The notes under the pieces: model-generated
What the model saw: the letters and a program-made list of their open reading frames with translations, nothing else
The model's database searches: none
Told to the model about the DNA's origin: nothing
Position numbers and translations under genes: made by a program
Origin: Bacillota bacterium
GTDB lineage: Bacteria > Bacillota > Clostridia > Acetivibrionales > DSM-1351
Assembly: GCA_023436515.1 (NCBI GenBank)
Contig: JAEZIV010000166.1
Coordinates: 1 to 6,246, forward strand
Direction of reading: 5' to 3'
DNA: 6,246 bases
In this document: positions 1 to 5,972 of the stretch, one piece after another
Numbering within the stretch: the stretch's first letter is position 1
Layout of the letters: every line of letters starts with the position of its first letter

Positions 1-753
1 GTATACACCCCCCAGCCATATATAATTAAGGAAAGGGACTTTATTCAACGAGTCGAAGCTTCAAAAATTAAAGAAATAAGTACTCCTGTTATTTTTGTGG
101 CAGGAATATCTGAAAGAACAGAAAAGTACTATATTCAGCTGGCTTTACGTCACAAGTTTAAATCAAAGGGATATAGTGTTGCACAGATAGGGACAAAGAA
201 TTATTGTGATATTTTCGGCTTCCACCCCTTCCCAGCTTTTATGTTCAGTTCAGAGCTATCTGAGTTAAGTAAGATCATTCTCTTCAATCATTATGTCAAG
301 AAGATAGAACTAACCGAAAAACCTGATGTGATAATTATAGGAATACCTGGCGGTATTATGCCCCTTGACACTGAGTTTAATAACAGGTTTGGTATTACTG
401 CTTATGAAATATCTCAGGCAGTTAGTCCTGATGCGGTAATAATGAGTGTTTTGTATGAAAACCTGCCCCAGGAATATTTTGAGGAGATTAATCTCACTGC
501 AAAATATAGGTTTGGATTTGAAATTGATTGCTTTAATATATCAAATACAAAATTTGATTGGGCCGAATCACAATCCGAACGTAAACCTTGCTACCTGTCT
601 GTAGATAAATCCTTTGTAAATAGAAAAAAGGCTGAGTTAAATTTTCAGAATAAGCCGGTATATAGTATCCTTGACAGTTCTGATACAGAGAAGCTTACTG
701 ATTTTATCATTAACAGATTGTCGGAATATGAAATGCTGGGAATTGTTGATTAA
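1..753 (+). CDS. Peptide maturation system protein, TIGR04066-like (5'-truncated)
   Basis: The reading frame is open from base 1, so the gene begins upstream of the window; 250 C-terminal residues are visible, ending in TAA at 751. An internal GTG at 97 is not a credible start because coding continues upstream of it and no ribosome site precedes it. From memory the protein matches the clostridial family called peptide maturation system protein (TIGR04066), found beside Cys-rich bacteriocin-type peptides and radical SAM maturases; its reaction is unknown. Visible order: a beta strand into a glycine loop (VIFVAGISERTEK, visible residues 30-42), a long helix, a KGYSVAQIG strand, then PDVIIIGIPGG (108-118), like the second core strand of a P-loop NTPase. 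The first loop is not a true Walker A (G-x4-T-E-K rather than G-x4-G-K-S/T). No signal peptide or membrane segment is seen in the visible part. The stop codon lies just before the next gene's ribosome site, which implies co-transcription. Family assignment is moderately sure; the P-loop relation is inference. Confidence 0.72.
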   Translation, partial: VYTPQPYIIKERDFIQRVEASKIKEISTPVIFVAGISERTEKYYIQLALRHKFKSKGYSVAQIGTKNYCDIFGFHPFPAFMFSSELSELSKIILFNHYVKKIELTEKPDVIIIGIPGGIMPLDTEFNNRFGITAYEISQAVSPDAVIMSVLYENLPQEYFEEINLTAKYRFGFEIDCFNISNTKFDWAESQSERKPCYLSVDKSFVNRKKAELNFQNKPVYSILDSSDTEKLTDFIINRLSEYEMLGIVD

Positions 754-759
754 AAGGAG
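753..759 (+). promoter_or_regulatory. Ribosome binding site fixing the start of the carrier-like gene
   Basis: AAAGGAG begins at the last base of the upstream stop codon and leaves 8 nt to the ATG at 768. In-frame GTG (759) and ATG (762) overlap or abut this motif and are therefore poor starts, so the protein should begin MSKQNIN. Confidence 0.8.
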
Positions 760-767
760 TGATGATT

Positions 768-1076
768 ATGTCAAAACAAAATATAAACAATGATATTGAG
801 TATAGATTAAACAGGATTATTTCTCAGAGATTTGAGAATTATGCCTCAGAAGTGTTAAAGGATAAGAATGCCCCCCTCCTACTCAACGGACTCAAAGCCA
901 GTGATTTATTATATCTGTATTTTGATATTGAGAAGGAATTTAACATCAAAATAAGGCAGGAATTTGTTGTTAATGGTAATTTTAAAACCATTAACGGAAT
1001 AATTGGATTGATAAATGCACAGCTTGAAGAAAGTAGTAGTTTGAAAGAAGAAACTTTTGTTAGTGTTGGTATATAG
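768..1076 (+). CDS. Peptide maturation acyl-carrier-related protein (TIGR04069-like)
   Basis: This is a 102-aa acidic, helical protein. Residues 40-88 resemble the C-terminal two thirds of an acyl carrier protein: a loop and helix II (GLKASDLLYLYFDIEKEFNI, 41-60), the conserved E-K-E-F-x-I end of that helix, an I-x-I strand-like turn, then FKTINGIIGLINAQL (72-86), which matches the T-V/I-x-x-h-h-x-h-I helix IV of carriers. I recognise it as the 'peptide maturation system acyl carrier-related protein' of clostridial Cys-rich peptide cassettes. Counting back from Phe58, the position that carries phosphopantetheine in E. coli ACP (Ser36 of DSL) is Ala44; Ser45 follows one residue later, and there is no D-S-L motif. 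Whether it is modified is therefore open. It may instead act as a docking partner for the maturation enzymes. It starts 14 nt after the upstream stop and ends 21 nt before the lipoprotein gene, so it is almost surely in the same operon. Confidence 0.72.
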   Translation: MSKQNINNDIEYRLNRIISQRFENYASEVLKDKNAPLLLNGLKASDLLYLYFDIEKEFNIKIRQEFVVNGNFKTINGIIGLINAQLEESSSLKEETFVSVGI

Positions 1077-1085
1077 ACTTTATTT

Positions 1086-1091
1086 GTGAGG
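1086..1091 (+). promoter_or_regulatory. Ribosome binding site of the lipoprotein gene
   Basis: GTGAGG lies 6 nt before ATG at 1098. Its own GTG (1086) is in frame and could be taken as a start, but that would put four extra residues ahead of the signal peptide and leave no ribosome site, so 1098 is preferred. Confidence 0.65.
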
Positions 1092-1097
1092 TATAAA

Positions 1098-3626
1098 ATG
1101 AAACGAATTATTTCACTTATCCTAATAATTAGTATTATTATTACCCTTGCTTCCTGCTCGGGTAATAAGGATACTGACACTGGTGCTCCTTTACAGGTAT
1201 ATCGTTCAGTATACGATGTATTAACACCGGAAGCAGTGAAAATCTTTAAGGAAACAAGTAAGACTAAAATAGAAGAAGTTAGTATTGCAAGTGAGGAATA
1301 CTACTCTCAATTAAGCAGTGAACTTCTGAATGGATTAGGCCCTGACATAATATTGATCGACCCCCTCTTCCCCGGAACTGAAGAGCTGCTGGAGAAAGGC
1401 GTATTTCTTGATATAACAAAACTGACAGATGATAAGGTTTTGTCCGGCTGTAACCAAAAGGTAATGGACGGGATGCTTATTGACAACAAGAGATTCCTGC
1501 TTCCTATATGCTATACTACTAATACCCTCGTTGCTTTAAAAAAGACCCTTGACAGTTCTAAACTTGATGTTAAAGATAATATGCTTTCTATGAAAAGCCT
1601 AGTTGAAATGTCAGACAAGGCAACCGAAAACAGCCAAAAACCCTCCGTTATGGATTCCTCCCTCACCTTCTCAGATTTTCTGTTGAGCAGCGGAGTCAAC
1701 GGTACTGCCATCTATTCTGAGGCAGCTGGGATAGATAATGAAACTTTCGCTAGTCTGTTAAATACATATAAAACCATCACAAAGGGTATGAGTAAGGAAA
1801 CCGGTGATCCAAGACAGCTTTTGACAGACAAGAAGAGTACCTTTATTAATGTAAAAGATGCTACAAATCCTGAAAAGCTCCTAAAGGATTATTCGGAAGA
1901 TAAATATAGGAACAATGAAATAATACCCATTAATCTGGCCACTGATAAGGGTGAGGTTTATGCTGCCCCACAGCTGCTGGCCGGAATAAATAAAAACTGT
2001 AAAAACCCTGCCGCAGCTATGGAATTCATAAATATTCTCCTTGGTAGCGAAATTCAGAGTATGGACAGCTTTCTTTATACTCCTGTCAACAAGGAAGCCT
2101 ATGAAAAAAAGCTAAAAGCCTATGGCAACGGCGGGAAGACTGTTAAACTCGCTGAGAAGGTTCAAAAACTTCAGGAGGGTATTTCAGGTTCAGCCCATTT
2201 CAGTTATGACCTTCAAAAACTGCTAAATGACAAGACAAAGGAGTTTCTGGACGGTAAAAATTCTGTAGATGCTGTTTTAACTGATATAAGAAACAGTATT
2301 AGAAATAGTCTCAGTCGAAGCCTTCCCCCTAAGGAAACAGCAGCTAGTAAAGACAGTGCAACACCTTCTCAACAAACCTCGGGCAGCTCTGAGGACACAG
2401 AAAAAGAACACCTCAAAATGTACTTATTCTTTAATTCAGGTCAAGCATTACTCGCTGTAAAAAAATATAATATACAATATACGGGTGCGAGAATTGATGT
2501 GGAGAGTACTGATAAACTTGATGAGTTCACCCAAAAGTTCACTACGTCAATGCTTGCCGGTGACGGACCTGATATAATTGTGGCTCAATCTAGATTAATG
2601 CCCTCTATATATAACATGGCTAAAAATGGGGCTATTCTGGATCTGAATACATTAATGAAAAATGATCCCGAGATGAAGTTAACCGACTATTACCAACCGA
2701 TTATCGACAGTGGAGTTATCGGAGGTAAAAGATACTTTATTCCTTTAGATTTTTCAATACCAGCTTTGGTAACAACTGGTGATGTATTGAAAAAAAACAA
2801 TATAACAATAGATGAAAAAAACTGGACCTGGGATAAGGTATTGGACATTGCCACACAGTTGAGAAATGAAAACTCTGACAAGTTCCTATTTGATCAATTA
2901 ACCTTTAAAGACATGTTAAGTACCGCTGCTCCCTTCTACAGCTTTGAGAAGAAAACCTCCAGCTTTAATTCAACAGAGTTTATAAAGCTTCTGAAGATTT
3001 ATAAGGAGATCTATCCATTTATATGCACACAGGAGGAATTTGAGAAGTACGGACATGATTTTGTCTATTTGCCTTCCGGAAAAGGAATCTTCCAAAATAC
3101 ATATGCCTCATATATTGCTGCATGGCGTTATCATTCAGTATATCAAATGACCATGAATCAGGAGGCATTATTTTACCAATACCCTTCAAAGGGTGATGGT
3201 CCCTATGGAAAGGCTGTTGAAGTTGTAGGAATAAATGCAGGATGTAAGAACAAAGAAGATGCATATATATATTTAAAAACTCTATTAAACGAATGCCCCG
3301 CAAGTGAGTCGGAAGCATTGTTCAATTCGGTGCCTTCAAAAAGGGACTCTCAAGAAAACATTAAAAACATTATTGTGAACGCTGGTGAAAAAGCTGCAGC
3401 CATTTTTGATGATTCAGATCAATCCCGCCAAGGTCTGCCCATTCTAGATTCACATGTGAAGCAGATACATAGTTGGATTGAAAACGTAAAACATTGCAAT
3501 GTTCCTGATACCTCAGTTGACAACATCATTGACGAGCAGGTTAAAAAGTTCTTACTGGGGCAGCAAACAGCTGAACAGACCGCAAAAGTAATAGACCAGA
3601 AGGTTAAGCTTTTCTTGAATGAATAG
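1098..3626 (+). CDS. Tandem solute-binding lipoprotein (two SBP-like domains)
   Basis: This 842-aa secreted lipoprotein has a KR n-region, a hydrophobic core of Ile/Leu, and lipobox L17-A18-S19-C20, so Cys20 should be lipidated and the protein tethered outside the membrane. Two homologous halves follow, each like an ABC-transporter extracellular solute-binding protein (SBP_bac_1/8 type): about 30-405 and 438-842. The halves share GLGPDIILI (79-87) with GDGPDIIVA (488-496), GVFLDITKL (101-109) with GAILDLNTL (511-519), KRFLLPI (131-137) with KRYFIPL (544-550), and GINKNCKN (296-303) with GINAGCKN (711-718). Both end in an amphipathic K-x-F-L-x-G-x-x-(S/T) helix. A Ser/Thr/Pro-rich linker (about 406-437) joins them. 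Ordinary family members have one domain of 400-450 aa. The gene closes the operon of peptide-maturation genes and no permease or ATPase gene follows, so the ligand is unknown. Binding the mature peptide (export, sensing or immunity) is only an inference. Confidence 0.85.
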   Translation: MKRIISLILIISIIITLASCSGNKDTDTGAPLQVYRSVYDVLTPEAVKIFKETSKTKIEEVSIASEEYYSQLSSELLNGLGPDIILIDPLFPGTEELLEKGVFLDITKLTDDKVLSGCNQKVMDGMLIDNKRFLLPICYTTNTLVALKKTLDSSKLDVKDNMLSMKSLVEMSDKATENSQKPSVMDSSLTFSDFLLSSGVNGTAIYSEAAGIDNETFASLLNTYKTITKGMSKETGDPRQLLTDKKSTFINVKDATNPEKLLKDYSEDKYRNNEIIPINLATDKGEVYAAPQLLAGINKNCKNPAAAMEFINILLGSEIQSMDSFLYTPVNKEAYEKKLKAYGNGGKTVKLAEKVQKLQEGISGSAHFSYDLQKLLNDKTKEFLDGKNSVDAVLTDIRNSIRNSLSRSLPPKETAASKDSATPSQQTSGSSEDTEKEHLKMYLFFNSGQALLAVKKYNIQYTGARIDVESTDKLDEFTQKFTTSMLAGDGPDIIVAQSRLMPSIYNMAKNGAILDLNTLMKNDPEMKLTDYYQPIIDSGVIGGKRYFIPLDFSIPALVTTGDVLKKNNITIDEKNWTWDKVLDIATQLRNENSDKFLFDQLTFKDMLSTAAPFYSFEKKTSSFNSTEFIKLLKIYKEIYPFICTQEEFEKYGHDFVYLPSGKGIFQNTYASYIAAWRYHSVYQMTMNQEALFYQYPSKGDGPYGKAVEVVGINAGCKNKEDAYIYLKTLLNECPASESEALFNSVPSKRDSQENIKNIIVNAGEKAAAIFDDSDQSRQGLPILDSHVKQIHSWIENVKHCNVPDTSVDNIIDEQVKKFLLGQQTAEQTAKVIDQKVKLFLNE

Positions 3627-3706
3627 ATTCACCCTATGGCTTTGTAACGGGAATGACCAACTTATCTTCTGAAACAAGAAATTAAAAAATGACTTATTAG
3701 TATAAA

Positions 3707-3815
3707 AAAAGCAGGCTAAAGGTAGCTTTGTGATATGCTCCCTTTATAGTAGACAGGTAAAATAATAAAACTGTTACTATAAGGGGGGCATATCATATAC
3801 CCTTTGCCTGCTTTT
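3707..3815. terminator. Bidirectional terminator between convergent genes, with an enlarged loop
   Basis: AAAAGCAGGC (3707-3716) pairs perfectly with GCCTGCTTTT (3806-3815), and AAAGG (3718-3722) with CCTTT (3801-3805). Read on the minus strand the stem ends in seven T (3710-3704), a good intrinsic terminator for pfkA. Read on the plus strand it ends in TTTTATT, a weaker terminator for the lipoprotein operon, whose stop codon is about 80 nt upstream. The roughly 84 nt between the arms contain a second inverted repeat, listed separately, so the hairpin is much longer than a usual terminator. Confidence 0.8.
3731..3795. repeat. 65-bp palindromic element with IS3/IS150-like TG...CA ends, nested in the terminator
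   Basis: The left arm at 3731-3751 (TGATATGCTCCC...) and the right arm at 3775-3795 are reverse complements at 19 of 21 positions. The two differences would be G-U pairs in plus-strand RNA. After a one-base bulge, ACAG (3753-3756) pairs with CTGT (3771-3774), leaving a 14-nt AT-rich loop. Each outer tip reads 5'-TG, with a C-rich block near position 8-12 and AGTAGACA near position 18-25. This layout resembles the terminal repeats of IS3-family, IS150-group insertion sequences as I remember them. It could be a very small non-autonomous relic (MITE) or two IS ends left after internal deletion. A directly repeated CTTTG lies at 3726-3730 and 3802-3806. No transposase sequence is present. Confidence 0.55.
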
Positions 3816-3856
3816 ATTCTGTCATCTTGTATTTATTTTGTAAATAAGGCTATAAA

Positions 3857-4840
3857 CTATATAGCTAGTATATTGCTCATTCTTACAAGATCCTGATCTA
3901 TATCCTTTTTCATAGAAAGAGCTTCATCTATATCCAGATCGACAATCTTGGCATCCTTGACGGATATTATCCTGTTATAAACTCCGTCCTTTAGTAGTTC
4001 AACAGCCTTTACTCCCATGGCACTTGCCATGACTCTGTCTTGAATTGTAGGACTTCCGCCTCTTTGAATATAACCAAGTACTGTTCCTCTTGTTTCAATG
4101 CCTGTAAGATCCTCAATTTTCTTTGCAAGCTCAAGAGCGCCGCCAATTTTCTCAGCTATGCCCTCAGCTAGAATAATGATATAGTTTTTCTTACCACTGT
4201 TTCTTCCTTGAATGATCTTTCTGATAATGTCCTTATCAAAGTCGAATTCCTTCTCTGGAAGGAGAATTACTTCTGCTCCGCCGGCTATACCAACGTTAAG
4301 TGCTATATGTCCCGCTTTTCTTCCCATAACCTCAAGAACACTACAGCGTTCATGTGAGTAGGCAGTATCTCTTATTTTATCCAGCGCGTCCTGAACAGTA
4401 TTCTTAGCCGTATCATACCCGATGGTGTAATCGGAGCTTGCAATATCATTATCTATAGTACCGGGCAAGCCCATAACCTTCATACCAAATTTACTGAAAT
4501 CCTTAGCTCCTCTGTATGAGCCGTCTCCGCCAATTACAACAAGTGCGTCCATTCCAAAGGCTCTTGATATTGACATAGCCTTTTGCATACCTTCCTCAGT
4601 GGTAAATGCTTTACATCTCGCTGTCTGAAGTATTGTTCCTCCACGGTGAATTATGTCAGAAACATCTCTTGCAGACATTTCAGAAATATCTCCTGTGATT
4701 AATCCGTTGTAGCCCTTTCTAACACCAAGCATTTTAAAGCCGTAATATATTCCAGTTCTGACAACTGCACGGATTGCTGCATTCATTCCGGGCGCATCTC
4801 CGCCACTTGTAAGTACTCCTATTGTTATTATGTCACTCAT
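3857..4840 (-). CDS. pfkA: ATP-dependent 6-phosphofructokinase
   Basis: This enzyme makes fructose 1,6-bisphosphate from fructose 6-phosphate and ATP, the committing step of glycolysis in the cytosol. The protein is 327 aa, close to the usual 320 of bacterial PfkA. Visible motifs: SGGDAPGMN (12-20) and GGDGS (104-108) for the nucleotide; PGTIDND (126-132) with catalytic base Asp130; SHER (162-165) and MGRKAGH (172-178) for the sugar phosphate; ETRGTVLGYIQRGGSP (249-264). Gly107 and Gly127 are the residues typical of ATP-using enzymes (pyrophosphate-using relatives carry Asp and Lys there). Effector-site basic residues are kept (Arg24, Arg28, Arg157, Lys217-218), so allosteric control is plausible. 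The position equivalent to His249 of the E. coli/B. stearothermophilus enzymes is Tyr257. ATG at 4840 is supported by the ribosome site at 4845-4853. The gene has its own upstream promoter candidate and ends at the bidirectional terminator. Confidence 0.97.
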   Translation of the reverse strand: MSDIITIGVLTSGGDAPGMNAAIRAVVRTGIYYGFKMLGVRKGYNGLITGDISEMSARDVSDIIHRGGTILQTARCKAFTTEEGMQKAMSISRAFGMDALVVIGGDGSYRGAKDFSKFGMKVMGLPGTIDNDIASSDYTIGYDTAKNTVQDALDKIRDTAYSHERCSVLEVMGRKAGHIALNVGIAGGAEVILLPEKEFDFDKDIIRKIIQGRNSGKKNYIIILAEGIAEKIGGALELAKKIEDLTGIETRGTVLGYIQRGGSPTIQDRVMASAMGVKAVELLKDGVYNRIISVKDAKIVDLDIDEALSMKKDIDQDLVRMSNILAI

Positions 4841-4844
4841 ACGA

Positions 4845-4853
4845 CCCCTCCCT
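4845..4853 (-). promoter_or_regulatory. Strong ribosome binding site of pfkA
   Basis: Read on the minus strand this is AGGGAGGGG, with GGGAGG leaving 6 nt to the ATG at 4840. It fixes the pfkA start. Its 5' edge can be drawn into a small leader hairpin (arms 4870-4875 and 4852-4857). Confidence 0.8.
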
Positions 4854-4974
4854 AAGACCTTAATAGAACTCTTAGTAATAATAATCTATAAATTTATCTG
4901 ATTATGGTCTTCCCCATTGAAGCAACATTAAACCAAATAACCTATCAAATGAACAATAAAACCCAATTTAATTT

Positions 4975-5003
4975 ATTATAAACCAACCAAACACTATTAA
5001 CAA
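4975..5003 (-). promoter_or_regulatory. Predicted vegetative promoter of pfkA
   Basis: On the minus strand a -35 box TTGTTA (5003-4998) is followed after exactly 17 nt by a perfect -10 box TATAAT (4980-4975). Transcription would begin near 4968, giving a leader of about 128 nt before the pfkA ATG. The -35 box starts 8 bases after the psd stop codon. I see no terminator between psd and pfkA, so read-through from psd is also possible. Confidence 0.6.
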
Positions 5004-5011
5004 TATAATTT

Positions 5012-5917
5012 CTAACTGTTTTTACCGTCAAATATGGCTTTTCCTATTGTATCACCTGCTAAAACTCTTGTTTCAAAGCCCTTGTCTGTCTGCTCAAGGA
5101 TATCCCTGTCAATACGTACCATATCCTTCTTGAAAAATAAAAGTACCGTAGAACCACCAAACTTAAAGTAGCCCTTTTCATCTCCCCGTTCTAATCTGCT
5201 GTCGGGTGTATATGTCTGGATTATTGATCCTACCGAGGTAGCACCAACCTCCACGTAGAGAACCTCACCGAAATTATCGGTTTTATATATGCTATATTCA
5301 CGCTTGTTTCTGCAGAATACCTCGGGTATCTTTTTCAATGCCACAGGATTTACCGAATAATACTCCCCCTTAACCTTCACCGTCTCACTGCACATACCAC
5401 TGTCAAAGAAGTGAAATCTATGATAATCAACGGGGCAAAGTCTCAAAATCATATAGCACCCTCCGTCATATTCCTTTGCAAGCTCATTATTCTGTAGCAG
5501 CTCCTTCAGACTATAATTCATACCCTTTATCTGAATTATTTTTTCTGCATCAATATGCTCCCAGGCCTGCAAACGCCCATCACCAGGTGACAAGAGATAC
5601 TCATCGGTCTTGTTGAAGGGTCTTGCTGAGCTTTTTAGTTTTCTAGCAAAAAAATCGTTAAAGGATTTAAACTCCTCCGGCTTGTTTACACATTCCTCCA
5701 TATCTATAGAGAAGTTTTTTATAAATCCGGTTATACTTTTCTTACTCAGACCAATGTCACAAAACAGACCTGTAAGAACCGAATATACCTTTCGTTTGAC
5801 AAGCAGCTCAAGTCCTAGTTTACCTGCTTTTGTATTATATAATATGTTTAGCAGACTTCCCCCTGCAACCTTTTCCAACTCATATTCGCCGGTTTTCCGG
5901 TTATATATCTTAATCAT
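5012..5917 (-). CDS. psd: Phosphatidylserine decarboxylase proenzyme
   Basis: This enzyme converts phosphatidylserine to phosphatidylethanolamine and CO2 at the cytoplasmic face of the membrane, the last step of PE synthesis. The 301-aa proenzyme is the length usual for clostridial members. Key features: SPGDG (110-114) with Asp113, PVDYHRFH (162-169) with His166, and VEVGATSVGSI (222-232). FGGST (253-257) is the self-cleavage site; cutting between Gly255 and Ser256 would give a beta chain of 255 residues and an alpha chain of 46 residues starting with the pyruvoyl group made from Ser256. The Asp/His/Ser set matches the autoprocessing triad known for the E. coli enzyme. The N-terminus (MIKIYNRKTGEYELEKVAG) is typical of the family. 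ATG at 5917 is preceded by GGAGG. No phosphatidylserine synthase gene is visible; in clostridia pssA often lies near psd. Confidence 0.96.
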   Translation of the reverse strand: MIKIYNRKTGEYELEKVAGGSLLNILYNTKAGKLGLELLVKRKVYSVLTGLFCDIGLSKKSITGFIKNFSIDMEECVNKPEEFKSFNDFFARKLKSSARPFNKTDEYLLSPGDGRLQAWEHIDAEKIIQIKGMNYSLKELLQNNELAKEYDGGCYMILRLCPVDYHRFHFFDSGMCSETVKVKGEYYSVNPVALKKIPEVFCRNKREYSIYKTDNFGEVLYVEVGATSVGSIIQTYTPDSRLERGDEKGYFKFGGSTVLLFFKKDMVRIDRDILEQTDKGFETRVLAGDTIGKAIFDGKNS

Positions 5918-5922
5918 AACGG

Positions 5923-5927
5923 CCTCC
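5923..5927 (-). promoter_or_regulatory. Ribosome binding site of psd
   Basis: Minus-strand GGAGG lies 5 nt before the ATG at 5917. It supports that start and is the only purine-rich site nearby. Confidence 0.75.
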
Positions 5928-5943
5928 GATTTGTTTTAATAAA

Positions 5944-5972
5944 ATCATACAAAACAAAGCATTACCTGTCAA
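5944..5972 (-). promoter_or_regulatory. Near-consensus vegetative promoter of psd overlapping the kinase stop codon
   Basis: On the minus strand a perfect -35 box TTGACA (5972-5967) is followed after 17 nt by TATGAT (5949-5944), five of six consensus bases. The predicted start is near 5937, giving a short leader of about 20 nt that still includes the GGAGG site. The -35 box contains the TGA stop codon of the upstream histidine kinase. psd can therefore be expressed without the kinase gene, though no terminator separates them. Confidence 0.65.

Noticed and set aside
97..99. GTG as the start of the first gene
   Set aside because: The frame is open upstream to base 1 with protein-like sequence, no ribosome site precedes it, and it would cut into the first core strand of the fold.
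871..876. Run of six C in the carrier-like gene (also at 8-13) as a slippage or phase-variation site
   Set aside because: Both runs are short and in frame, with normal protein on both sides; nothing indicates programmed slippage.
839..1180. Minus-strand open frame of 113 codons opposite the carrier-like gene
   Set aside because: It overlaps two well-supported plus-strand genes, has no ribosome site and a low-complexity Ile/Leu/Ser-rich product; it is a reading-frame shadow.
3019..3318. Minus-strand open frame of 99 codons inside the lipoprotein gene
   Set aside because: It lies wholly within the second binding domain, on the opposite strand, with no ribosome site or recognisable motif.
3627..3703. 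Possible small gene or promoter after the lipoprotein gene
   Set aside because: I see no start with a ribosome site and no paired -35/-10 boxes; it looks like plain 3' untranslated sequence.
3833..3847. Short AT hairpin TTATTT-TGT-AAATAA just past the pfkA stop codon
   Set aside because: Six A-T pairs are too weak to matter next to the strong GC-containing terminator, and such palindromes are common by chance in AT-rich DNA.
5610..5939. Plus-strand open frame of 109 codons opposite psd
   Set aside because: psd is certain from its motifs; this is its antisense shadow with a Ser/Leu/Phe-rich product.
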